Positions 52,777 to 62,116 of a DNA stretch of 64,000 bases are shown here, in pieces. A program made the translations under genes and the position numbers. This DNA is from Ancylobacter defluvii (GTDB taxonomy: Bacteria > Pseudomonadota > Alphaproteobacteria > Rhizobiales > Xanthobacteraceae). Below the pieces are notes generated by a model. That model was not told the DNA's origin, ran no database searches, and saw only the letters and a list, made by a program, of their open reading frames with translations. The DNA is taken from NCBI RefSeq assembly GCF_018390605.1, contig NZ_JAHBGD010000026.1, positions 1-64,000 on the forward strand, written 5' to 3'. The stretch's first letter is position 1. Every line of letters starts with the position of its first letter.

Positions 52777-54066
52777 TTGAGTGACGCCCTGACCGAAAAC
52801 GGTCATCCCAACAGCTGGTACGCCGCGACCGCGACGCCCTTCCCCGACTTTCCACCGCTCAAGGGCACGGTGCGCGCCGATGTCTGCGTGATCGGCGGCG
52901 GCTATACCGGCCTTTCCGCCGCGCTGCACCTCGCCGAAGCCGGGCTCGACGTGGTGGTGCTGGAAGCGGCAAAGATCGGCTCCGGCGCCTCCGGCCGCAA
53001 TGGCGGCCAGATCCACACCGGCCAGCGCCGCGACCAGGATTGGCTGGAGGACAAGGTCGGGCTCGACATGGCGAAGGCGCTGTGGCGCCTCGCCGAGGAC
53101 GCCAAGGCCGATCTCCATGCGCTGATCGCCCGCCACGCCATCGATTGCGCCCCGCGCCAGGGGCTGATCATGGCCGACCACAAGCCGGGCTATGTCGCGC
53201 ATTCGCACGCCTATGCCCGTAAGCTCGCCGACGTCTACGGCTATCCGCATGTCGACCCGCTGTCGCGCGAGGAAGTGCGGGAACTGGTCGGCACCGACGC
53301 CTATTATGGCGGGGTGATCGACCGTGACGGCGGGCACCTGCACCCGCTCAACCTCGCCCTCGGCATCGCCCGGGCCGCGGTGACGGCCGGCGCCCGGCTC
53401 TACGAGCACTCGCGGGCCCGGCGGATCGAGGAAAACGGGCGGGTGAAGGTGGCGACGCGCGACGGCCTGGTCGAGGCGGAGTGGGTGCTCGAATGCGGCG
53501 ACGGGCTGCAGGACGGGCTCGACGCCCGCGTCGACCGGCATGTGATGCCGATCGCCAACTACATCGCCGCCACCGAGCCGCTCGGCGCGCGGGCGAAGAG
53601 CGTGATCGCCAATGACGCGGCGGTGGCCGACAGCCGCTTCGTCATCAATTATTACCGCCTGAGCGAGGATGGGCGGCTGCTGTTCGGCGGCGGCGAGAGC
53701 TATACGCGCCGGCTGCGCGCCGATCCCGGCGCCTTCGTGCGGCCCTACATGCTGAAGATCTTCCCGCAGCTCGCCGATGTGCGCATCGACTATGGCTGGG
53801 GCGGCATTCTCGGCATCACCATGACCCGCATGCCCTTCGTGCGGCGGCTGGGGCCGAAGGTGCTGACCGCCGCCGGCTATTCCGGCCAGGGGGTGATGCT
53901 GGCGCCCTATTTCGGCAGGATCCTCGCCGAGGCGGTGGCCGGCCAGCTCGGACGCTTCGATTTGCTGGAAAAACTGCCGGTGCCCGCCTTTCCCGGCGGC
54001 CCGCTGATGCGCTGGCCGCTGCTGGCGGCGGGGCTGAGCTACTACGCCCTGCGCGACAGGCTGTGA
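52777..54066 (+). CDS. puuB: FAD-dependent amine oxidoreductase, probable gamma-glutamylputrescine oxidase
   Basis: This 429-residue flavoprotein of the DAO family has an N-terminal FAD-binding Rossmann motif VCVIGGGYTGLSAALHLAEAG, then GSGASGRNGGQI, a GGVIDRDGGHLHPLN substrate region and the C-terminal GYSGQGVMLAPYFGRILAEAV. The layout matches PuuB/ordL, which oxidises gamma-glutamylputrescine. This agrees with the PuuA-like gene 6 kb away. It starts with TTG at 52777, the only in-frame option after the mutL stop seven bases before. Confidence 0.82.
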   Translation: MSDALTENGHPNSWYAATATPFPDFPPLKGTVRADVCVIGGGYTGLSAALHLAEAGLDVVVLEAAKIGSGASGRNGGQIHTGQRRDQDWLEDKVGLDMAKALWRLAEDAKADLHALIARHAIDCAPRQGLIMADHKPGYVAHSHAYARKLADVYGYPHVDPLSREEVRELVGTDAYYGGVIDRDGGHLHPLNLALGIARAAVTAGARLYEHSRARRIEENGRVKVATRDGLVEAEWVLECGDGLQDGLDARVDRHVMPIANYIAATEPLGARAKSVIANDAAVADSRFVINYYRLSEDGRLLFGGGESYTRRLRADPGAFVRPYMLKIFPQLADVRIDYGWGGILGITMTRMPFVRRLGPKVLTAAGYSGQGVMLAPYFGRILAEAVAGQLGRFDLLEKLPVPAFPGGPLMRWPLLAAGLSYYALRDRL

Positions 54067-54075
54067 GGATATCGG

Positions 54076-54603
54076 TTGCTGAATTTCGAAAGCTGGGCGC
54101 GCGACGCGCTCGCCTTTGTCGAGGCGCATGCGCATCTCGCGCCCTACATCGTCTTCGCCCTCGCCTTCGGTGAATCGCTGGCGGTGATCTCGCTGCTGGT
54201 ACCGGCGACCTTCATCCTCATCGGGATCGGCGCCCTCATCGAGGCGGGCGGCATCGCGCTATTGCCGGTCTGGGCGGCAGCGGCGGCGGGGGCGGCGCTC
54301 GGCGACGCGGTGTCCTACTGGGTCGGCTCCCATTTGAAGGAGCATACCCGCCGGCTATGGCCGTTCACCCGGCACCCGCAAATGCTGGAGCGGGGCGAGC
54401 GCTTCTTCCACCGCTATGGCTCATGGAGCGTGTTCATCGGCCGCTTCTTCGGGCCGATCCGGGCGGTGATCCCGCTGGTGGCCGGCATGTTCGCCATGCC
54501 GCAGCTCATCTTCCAGATGGCCAACATCGCCTCGGCGATGCTGTGGGCCTTCGTGCTGCTGGCACCCGGCGCGGCGGTGATGAAGTTCTGGACGGGGGGG
54601 TGA
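54076..54603 (+). CDS. DedA family membrane protein
   Basis: This 175-residue protein has the DedA/SNARE-associated pattern: FALAFGESLAVISLLVPATFIL, then AALGDAVSYWVGSHL, and FFHRYGSWSVFIGRFFGPIRAVIPLVAGM with the conserved arginine loop. DedA proteins are membrane transporters linked to lipid-carrier recycling. It starts with TTG at 54076, nine bases after the preceding stop. Confidence 0.9.
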   Translation: MLNFESWARDALAFVEAHAHLAPYIVFALAFGESLAVISLLVPATFILIGIGALIEAGGIALLPVWAAAAAGAALGDAVSYWVGSHLKEHTRRLWPFTRHPQMLERGERFFHRYGSWSVFIGRFFGPIRAVIPLVAGMFAMPQLIFQMANIASAMLWAFVLLAPGAAVMKFWTGG

Positions 54604-54621
54604 TGCCCCGCCCGGCGTTCC

Positions 54622-55131
54622 TCAGCGTGGGGAAGCGGCCCGCGGACCCGGCTCCGGCAGGCTGACGAAGATCACCACCGCCAGCATCGTCATGTAGAAG
54701 CGGAAAGCCGATTCCTGCCCGTTCCAGGTGCTGGACTGCCACATCTGGAAATACTCGCCGCCGACGACCATGAAGCCGAAGAACCACAGCGCGAAGCCGA
54801 GACCGACGCCGGCCACCACTCCGATCTTGGCGCGTGCAAAGCGATCCTCGTCGCGCAGGGCTAGCAGCATGCGGAGTGCCGCACTGCCCAGCACGACGCC
54901 AACGCCGGCCTCGGCGGCGATGATCGCGACATAGGCGGCGCGCCACAGTGCCGGATCGGTGACCGCGCGGCCAGTCAGCGGGTTGCCGGGAAAGGTGGTG
55001 TCCATGCTGAGGACGTGCTGGACGAAGGCGTAGTTCGCTCCCCAGTCCGCCACGTTGTTATAGGCGACCAGCAGCGCGAAGGCCGCCAGCGCCGCCACCA
55101 TGAAGCTCTTGGTCAACCGAACAACGATCAT
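54622..55131 (-). CDS. DUF2165 family membrane protein
   Basis: This 169-residue protein has four predicted membrane helices (MVAALAAFALLVAYNNVADW, WRAAYVAIIAAEAGVGVVLG, IGVVAGVGLGFALWFFGFMV and MTMLAVVIFVSLPEP). The VAYNNVADWGANYAFVQHVLSMDTTF pattern is that of DUF2165, which is uncharacterised. Starts at ATG 55131. Confidence 0.85.
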   Translation of the reverse strand: MIVVRLTKSFMVAALAAFALLVAYNNVADWGANYAFVQHVLSMDTTFPGNPLTGRAVTDPALWRAAYVAIIAAEAGVGVVLGSAALRMLLALRDEDRFARAKIGVVAGVGLGFALWFFGFMVVGGEYFQMWQSSTWNGQESAFRFYMTMLAVVIFVSLPEPGPRAASPR

Positions 55132-55308
55132 GTGCCCCTCCGGCGGCGCCGACGGACGCGATGCCCGCAGGCATCGCCGATGAAGGCATGCCCATAGCAT
55201 GACCGTCCCGTCATTCCAGCCGCAACCGCAGGGAGGAGGATCGGCCCGAAAAGCAAAGTGCCGCCGCCCGAGGGCGACGGCACCGAAGGATCGCGCGTGC
55301 GAAAAGGC

Positions 55309-57005
<1,697 letters not shown>

Positions 57006-57019
57006 GGCTCTGGGAATGT

Positions 57020-57037
57020 CCGTACCGTACGTTACGG
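57020..57037. promoter_or_regulatory. Palindromic operator of the TetR gene
   Basis: CCGTACCGTACGTTACGG reads the same on both strands at 16 of 18 positions and lies 15 bases before the TetR ATG. Position and symmetry are typical of a TetR-type operator. Confidence 0.7.
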
Positions 57038-57166
57038 TTCTCCTACACGACACCCCATTCAACCGCAAGCGGTACCGAGGCGCAGCACGGGCCGGTGGTG
57101 CGGCCCGTTGGTGGTGCGGCCGCTGGAAAACGCCGGGCGCGATATAACGCCGCCCGGCGCTTAGTG

Positions 57167-57685
57167 TCACATGGCGTCCGGGCCGCGGCCGATTGCGGCG
57201 ACGCCGGTGCGCGAAACCTCGACCAGGCCGAGCGGCTCAAGCAGCGAGACGAACTGGTCGATCTTCTCCGGCTTGCCGGTGATCTCGAACACGAAGCTCT
57301 CCAGCGTGGTGTCGACCGTCCGCGCCCGGAAGCTGTCGGCGATCAGCAGCGCTTCCTGGCGGATCTCGCCCTTGCCGCGCACCTTGATGAGGGCGAGCTC
57401 GCGCTCCACCGCCTTGCCGGTGACGGTGAGGTCGACGACGCGGTGCACCGGCACCAGCCGGTCGAGCTGGCTCTTGATCTGCTCGATGATCATCGGCGCG
57501 CCGGTGGTCACCACGGTGATGCGCGAGCGGCGGGAATCGTGGCTCACCTCGGAGACGGTGAGGCTGTCGATGTTGTAGCCGCGGCCGGAGAACAGGCCGA
57601 CGATGCGGGCGAGAACGCCCGGCTCGTTATCGACCAGGAGCGAGAGCGTGTGACGTTCGGGAGCTTCGTGATTGACGGGGGGCAT
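57167..57685 (-). CDS. ilvN: Acetolactate synthase small subunit
   Basis: This 172-residue regulatory subunit has an ACT domain at the N-terminus (TLSLLVDNEPGVLARIVGLFSGRGYNID) and a C-terminal dimerisation part. It gives valine feedback inhibition to the large subunit IlvB. It follows ilvB but is separated from it by a 253-base repeat-rich space. Confidence 0.96.
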   Translation of the reverse strand: MPPVNHEAPERHTLSLLVDNEPGVLARIVGLFSGRGYNIDSLTVSEVSHDSRRSRITVVTTGAPMIIEQIKSQLDRLVPVHRVVDLTVTGKAVERELALIKVRGKGEIRQEALLIADSFRARTVDTTLESFVFEITGKPEKIDQFVSLLEPLGLVEVSRTGVAAIGRGPDAM

Positions 57686-57722
57686 GGGGCGCTCGAAGGG
57701 CTGGGATGTGTGTCACGGCAAG

Positions 57723-57896
57723 CTCCCTCTCCCCGTCAAAGTCGGATGATTCCGACTTTGACCCCTATGGGAACCGAACCCGGCAACAGCCGGGGTCGGC
57801 GGGAGAGGGCTGAGGCGAGGGGTCTTCGATGGCTCCGCAAGCGTGCGCCCCATCACCCGGCCGCTACGCGGTCGACCTCTCCCCCACGGGGAGAGG
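57723..57896. repeat. Bi-palindromic intergenic repeat, copy C
   Basis: This space holds three hairpins: TCAAAGTCGG with CCGACTTTGA (57736-57761, perfect 10-base stem, loop ATGATT), a middle one around GAACCCGGCAACAGCCGGGGTC, and CCTCTCCCCC-A-CGGGGAGAGG at the end (57876-57896). The ends resemble copies A and B, but the centre differs. Confidence 0.8.
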
Positions 57897-57938
57897 TAAG
57901 ATTAAGGAGCCGATTGCGCGACGGAGCGACCGTCGTCG

Positions 57939-59699
57939 TCACACCAGCATCTTGCCTTCCTCGGAAATCGCGTCGTCCAGCCCTTCGGGATGATCGGGCA
58001 TGATCATCTCGTTATGCGGCTTGCCCGACGGGATCATCGGCAGCACGTTTTCCATCTTGTCGACGAGGCAGTCGAACAGCACCGGCCGGTCGACATTGAT
58101 CATCTCCTGGATGGCACCGTCGAGGTCGCCCGGCCTTGAGCAGCGAATGCCGACGCCGCCATAGGCCTCGGCCAGCTTGACGAAATCGGGCAGCGATTCC
58201 GAGTAGCTGTGCGAATAGCGCCCGCCATGGAGCAGGTCCTGCCACTGGCGCACCATGCCCATATATTCGTTGTTCAGCACGAAGATCTTCACCGGCAGGT
58301 TGAACTGCAGCGCGGTGGAGAGCTCCTGCAGGCACATCTGGATCGAGGCCTCGCCGGCAATGTCGATGACGAGGCTGTTCGGATGCGCCACCTGCGCGCC
58401 GATGGCGGCGGGCAGGCCATAGCCCATGGTGCCGAGGCCGCCGGAGGTCATCCAGCGGTTCGGCTCCTCGAAGGGGAAGTGCTGGGCGGCCCACATCTGG
58501 TGCTGGCCGACCTCGGTGGTGATGTAGACGTCCTTATCCTTCACCGCCTCATAGAGCCGCTGGATGGCGAATTGCGGCTTGATGATCTGGTCGGAGTTCT
58601 GGAACGACAGCGACTTGCGGGCGCGCCAGCGGTCGATCTGTCCCCACCAGGAGGCGAGCGCGCGGCGGTCCGGCTCGGCCTTCATCGCCCGCCAGACGGT
58701 GAGCATGTCGTCGAGCACGTGCTTGACGTCGCCGATGATGGGTATGTCGACCTTGACGTTCTTGTTGATCGAGGACGGGTCGATGTCGATGTGGATCTTC
58801 TTCGAGCCCGGCGAGAAGGCGTCGAGGCGGCCGGTGATGCGGTCGTCGAAGCGCGCGCCGACGCAGACCATGACGTCGCAATCATGCATCGCCATGTTGG
58901 CCTCGTAGGTGCCGTGCATGCCGAGCATGCCGAGCCACTGCTTGTCCGAGGCCGGAAAAGCCCCCAGACCCATCAGCGTCGAGGTGACCGGATAGCCGGA
59001 CAGGCGGGCGAACTCGCGCAGCAGGCGCGACGCCTCCGGCCCGGAATTGATCACGCCGCCGCCGGTATAGAACACCGGCCGCTTGGCCTTGGCCAGCAGC
59101 TCGACGGCGGCGCGGATGCGGTCACCATCGCCCTTCAGGCGCGGCTGGTAGGTCTTGTGCTGGATGTTCTCCGGGCCGACATAGATGCCCTTGGCGAACT
59201 GCACGTCCTTCGGGATGTCGACGACCACCGGGCCGGGACGGCCGTTCTGCGCGACATAGAACGCCTCGTGCAGCACGCGGGCGAGATCGTTGACGTCGCG
59301 GACCAGGTAGTTGTGCTTGGTGCACGGACGGGTGATGCCGACCGTGTCGCACTCCTGGAAGGCATCCGAGCCGATCAGATGCGTCGGCACCTGGCCGGTG
59401 ATGCAGACCACCGGAATCGAATCCAGCAGCGCGTCGGTGAGCCCGGTCACCGCGTTCGTCGCACCGGGGCCGGAGGTGACGAGCACCACGCCGACCTTGC
59501 CGGAGGAGCGGGCATAGCCCTCCGCCATGTGGACCGCGCCCTGCTCGTGGCGGACCAGCACATGGCGGACCTGGTTCTGGTGGAACATGGCGTCGTAGAT
59601 CGGCAGCACCGCGCCGCCGGGATAGCCGAACATGTGTTCGACGCCCTGATCGATCAGGGCCTGCATCACCATTTCGGCGCCGGTCATCTCGCGCATCAT
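57939..59699 (-). CDS. ilvB: Acetolactate synthase large subunit
   Basis: This 586-residue ThDP enzyme makes acetolactate and acetohydroxybutyrate. N-terminal motif [21 protein letters not shown] holds the catalytic glutamate; the FAD region is in the middle; the ThDP-binding part is GEASIQM through FVLNN, where the usual GDG is GEA. ATG 59699 or the next ATG at 59696 both follow GAGGTGAC. Controlled by an upstream leader peptide and terminator. Confidence 0.95.
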   Translation of the reverse strand: MMREMTGAEMVMQALIDQGVEHMFGYPGGAVLPIYDAMFHQNQVRHVLVRHEQGAVHMAEGYARSSGKVGVVLVTSGPGATNAVTGLTDALLDSIPVVCITGQVPTHLIGSDAFQECDTVGITRPCTKHNYLVRDVNDLARVLHEAFYVAQNGRPGPVVVDIPKDVQFAKGIYVGPENIQHKTYQPRLKGDGDRIRAAVELLAKAKRPVFYTGGGVINSGPEASRLLREFARLSGYPVTSTLMGLGAFPASDKQWLGMLGMHGTYEANMAMHDCDVMVCVGARFDDRITGRLDAFSPGSKKIHIDIDPSSINKNVKVDIPIIGDVKHVLDDMLTVWRAMKAEPDRRALASWWGQIDRWRARKSLSFQNSDQIIKPQFAIQRLYEAVKDKDVYITTEVGQHQMWAAQHFPFEEPNRWMTSGGLGTMGYGLPAAIGAQVAHPNSLVIDIAGEASIQMCLQELSTALQFNLPVKIFVLNNEYMGMVRQWQDLLHGGRYSHSYSESLPDFVKLAEAYGGVGIRCSRPGDLDGAIQEMINVDRPVLFDCLVDKMENVLPMIPSGKPHNEMIMPDHPEGLDDAISEEGKMLV

Positions 59700-59764
59700 G
59701 GTCGTCACCTCGTTGCTGCGTCTTGCTTTGCGTCTGGTTTTGCCCGGTCCCACCCCGGAAAATC

Positions 59765-59784
59765 AAAAGGCCCCGTCAGGGGCC
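59765..59784 (-). terminator. Attenuator terminator before ilvB
   Basis: On the minus strand GGCCCC-TGAC-GGGGCC forms a six-base GC stem followed by TTTTGATTTT. It lies between the leader peptide stop and the ilvB start, where an attenuation terminator belongs. Confidence 0.85.
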
Positions 59785-59818
59785 TGTTTACGCGCGTCAC
59801 CGTTGGGCGAAGGTGCCG

Positions 59819-59875
59819 TCAGGCTCCCTTCGCGGCGACGCGCCGTCCTACGATAAGGATAATATTGTTGCGCAT
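59819..59875 (-). CDS. ilvB leader peptide
   Basis: An 18-residue peptide, [18 protein letters not shown], starts at ATG 59875 behind GGAGTGG. It is rich in the regulated amino acids (a run of Ile-Ile-Leu-Ile-Val). Stalling of ribosomes at these codons when branched-chain amino acids are short should prevent the terminator at 59765-59784 from forming, raising ilvB expression. This matches the known logic of ilv attenuators. Confidence 0.85.
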   Translation of the reverse strand: MRNNIILIVGRRVAAKGA

Positions 59876-59906
59876 GCCGGCGCCACTCCTTCGTAAAGTT
59901 GCGCGA

Positions 59907-59935
59907 CCTCTACAGCCGTGCAGCGTCCGCGTCAA
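59907..59935 (-). promoter_or_regulatory. Promoter of the ilvB leader
   Basis: On the minus strand TTGACG (59935-59930) and TAGAGG (59912-59907) are 17 bases apart. Transcription would begin about 25 bases before the leader peptide ATG. Confidence 0.6.
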
Positions 59936-60035
59936 GCGACAACGCCATTTGGCGCAGAATGACGTGCGAACAAGCACTTTTCGTGGCGATGTCCGGCAGC
60001 TATACCGCAGGGCACAATGTGAAGGAGTGGCTCAT

Positions 60036-60851
60036 ATGTCGCAGATGCGGCTGGTCATCGTCGGCGCCGGCGGGCGCATGGGCCGCGCGCTGATCAAGGC
60101 GGTGAGCGAGGCTCCCGATCTGGTGCTCGCCGGGGCGATCGAGCCGCCGGGCAGCGACAATCTCGGCCGCGACGCCGGTGAGCTCGCCGGCCTGGGCAAG
60201 CTCGGCATCGAAGTGACTGACGACGCGCTGGAACTGTTCGCCAGGGCGGAAGGGGTGATCGATTTCACCGTGCCGGCGGCCAGCGTCGCCTTCGCGGCAC
60301 TGGCGGCGCAGGCCCGCATCGTCCATGTCATCGGCACCACCGGCTGCTCGGCGCAGGACGAGGCAAAGATCGAGGCCGCCGCCCGGCACGCCACCATCGT
60401 CAAGTCCGGCAATATGAGCCTCGGCGTCAATCTGCTGGCGGCGCTGGTCAAGCGCACCGCGCGCACGTTGAACGAGGATTTCGACATCGAGATCGTCGAA
60501 ATGCACCACAACCGCAAGATCGACGCCCCCTCCGGCACCGCCTTGCTGCTCGGCAACGCCGCCGCCGAAGGGCGGGGCGTCGCGCTCGAGACCGAGGGCG
60601 TGTTCACGCGTCACGGCCACACCGGCGCACGCCGGGCCGGCGACATCGGCTTCGCGACGCTGCGCGGCGGCACCGTGGTCGGCGATCACAATGTCATCTT
60701 CGCCGGGCCGGGCGAGCGCATCGAGCTCGCCCACAAGGCGGAGGATCGCATGATCTTCGCCCGCGGCGCGCTGACGGCAGCGCGCTGGGCCCGCGGTCGC
60801 AAGCCCGGCCTCTATTCCATGCGCGACGTACTCGACCTCACGGATTTCTAG
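60036..60851 (+). CDS. dapB: 4-hydroxy-tetrahydrodipicolinate reductase
   Basis: This 271-residue enzyme of lysine and cell-wall diaminopimelate synthesis reduces the DapA product with NAD(P)H. It has the Rossmann motif [16 protein letters not shown] at residues 5-20 and the substrate motif [18 protein letters not shown] with catalytic His and Lys. The C-terminus is [11 protein letters not shown]. The ATG at 60036 follows GAAGGAGTGG. Divergent from the ilvB leader. Confidence 0.96.
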   Translation: MSQMRLVIVGAGGRMGRALIKAVSEAPDLVLAGAIEPPGSDNLGRDAGELAGLGKLGIEVTDDALELFARAEGVIDFTVPAASVAFAALAAQARIVHVIGTTGCSAQDEAKIEAAARHATIVKSGNMSLGVNLLAALVKRTARTLNEDFDIEIVEMHHNRKIDAPSGTALLLGNAAAEGRGVALETEGVFTRHGHTGARRAGDIGFATLRGGTVVGDHNVIFAGPGERIELAHKAEDRMIFARGALTAARWARGRKPGLYSMRDVLDLTDF

Positions 60852-60920
60852 GACATTCCACCCGCCGCACCGCCGCGGGATCAGCCCGCTCAAGCCGTCC
60901 CCCACCCGGAGAAACGCCCG

Positions 60921-61544
60921 ATGTCCGAACGCCTTCTCGTGCTTGTCCGCCACGGCCAGAGCGAATGGAACCTGAAGAACCTGTTCACCGGCTGGCGCGA
61001 CCCGGACCTCACGCCCCTCGGCGTCGAGGAGGCGAAGCAGGCCGGGCAGCGGCTGAAGACGGAAGGCTACCAGTTCGACATCGCCTTCACCTCCGTGCTC
61101 TCGCGCGCGCAGAAGACTCTCGACCTCGCTTTGGCCGAGCTCGGGCAGACAGATCTGCCGATCACCCGCGACATCGCGCTGAACGAGCGCGACTATGGCG
61201 ACCTCTCGGGCCTCAACAAGGACGATGCCCGCGCCAAATGGGGCGAGGAGCAGGTGCATGTCTGGCGCCGTTCCTATGACGTGCCGCCGCCGGGCGGCGA
61301 GAGCCTGAAGGACACCGTGGCGCGCACCCTGCCCTATTACGTGACGCAGATCCTGCCCAAGGTGCTGCAGGGCAACCGGGTGCTGGTGGCCGCCCACGGC
61401 AATTCGCTGCGGGCGCTGATCATGGTGCTCGAGAACCATACGCCGGAGAGCATCATGAAGCGCGAGCTCGCCACCGGCGCCCCGGTGATCTATCGGCTGA
61501 AGGCGGATTCGACCGTCGAGAGCAAGATCGACCTCGCCGGCTGA
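60921..61544 (+). CDS. gpmA: 2,3-bisphosphoglycerate-dependent phosphoglycerate mutase
   Basis: This 207-residue glycolytic mutase has the RHG motif VRHGQSEWN with phosphorylated His11, and the later [11 protein letters not shown] with the second histidine. [15 protein letters not shown] is the other active-site loop. Somewhat shorter than the E. coli enzyme, as usual for alphaproteobacteria. Follows dapB by 69 bases. Confidence 0.96.
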   Translation: MSERLLVLVRHGQSEWNLKNLFTGWRDPDLTPLGVEEAKQAGQRLKTEGYQFDIAFTSVLSRAQKTLDLALAELGQTDLPITRDIALNERDYGDLSGLNKDDARAKWGEEQVHVWRRSYDVPPPGGESLKDTVARTLPYYVTQILPKVLQGNRVLVAAHGNSLRALIMVLENHTPESIMKRELATGAPVIYRLKADSTVESKIDLAG

Positions 61545-61568
61545 ACACCCGGCCTCCGCTGGAGAAAC

Positions 61569-61597
61569 GAGCCGGACGGGTCGCCCCGTCCGGCTTT
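61569..61597 (+). terminator. Rho-independent terminator after gpmA
   Basis: GCCGGACGGG and CCCGTCCGGC form a ten-base stem with a short loop, followed by five T residues. It ends the dapB-gpmA transcript. Confidence 0.85.
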
Positions 61598-61649
61598 TTG
61601 CTGTCGGGCGCTCGCCGGCGCGACGCTCGCCGGCACCCGGAGGCACCCC

Positions 61650-61684
61650 AAAAGAAAACCCCGGAGCGGCGGGCCGCTCCGGGG
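61650..61684 (-). terminator. Rho-independent terminator after trxA
   Basis: On the minus strand CCCCGGAGCGG pairs with CCGCTCCGGGG, followed by TTTTCTTTT. It serves the addA-trxA direction and faces the gpmA terminator. Confidence 0.85.
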
Positions 61685-61711
61685 CGTGTTCGGCGGGAAA
61701 TACCGGCGCGA

Positions 61712-62032
61712 TCAGATCGCGCTGTTGATCCACTGCACCAGCTTCGCCTTGGGGGCGGCGCCGACCTGGCGGGCGGCGAGCTGGCCGTCCTTGAACAGCA
61801 GCAGCGTCGGGATCGACATGATGCCGTATTTGGACGCGACGGCCGGGTTCTCGTCGACGTTGAGCTTCACGATCTTCAGCTTGCCGCCCATCTCGCCGGC
61901 GACCTCGTCGAGCACCGGGGCGACCATGCGGCAGGGACCGCACCACTCGGCCCAGAAATCGACCAGAACCGGCTCGGAGGACTTGATCACGTCGGACTCA
62001 AAGGACTGGTCCGACACTTTTTCGACGCCCAT
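61712..62032 (-). CDS. trxA: Thioredoxin
   Basis: This 106-residue thioredoxin has the active site WCGPC at residues 30-34, the cis-proline loop SIPTLLLF, and the typical [22 protein letters not shown]. It reduces protein disulfides using thioredoxin reductase. The ATG at 62032 starts [11 protein letters not shown]; a longer in-frame start at 62080 adds a non-native stretch. It follows addA, the common order in rhizobia. Confidence 0.97.
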   Translation of the reverse strand: MGVEKVSDQSFESDVIKSSEPVLVDFWAEWCGPCRMVAPVLDEVAGEMGGKLKIVKLNVDENPAVASKYGIMSIPTLLLFKDGQLAARQVGAAPKAKLVQWINSAI

Positions 62033-62116
62033 GGCGCTACCTTTCGCGAATCCCCGGGAGGGGGAATGAAGTTGAAGCAAAGGTAGGTACCGCCCCCCAC
62101 CCGCGTCAAGGCGCCG

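Noticed and set aside
52114-54135. Long minus-strand frame opposite mutL end and the PuuB-like gene
   Set aside because: Antisense shadow; the plus-strand genes have full motif sets.
58209-60035. Very long open frame on the plus strand opposite ilvB and in frame with dapB
   Set aside because: It lies antisense to the clearly real ilvB, its composition is that of an antisense GC-rich frame (many His, Arg, Asp), and it has no motifs. Only the dapB part from 60036 is real.
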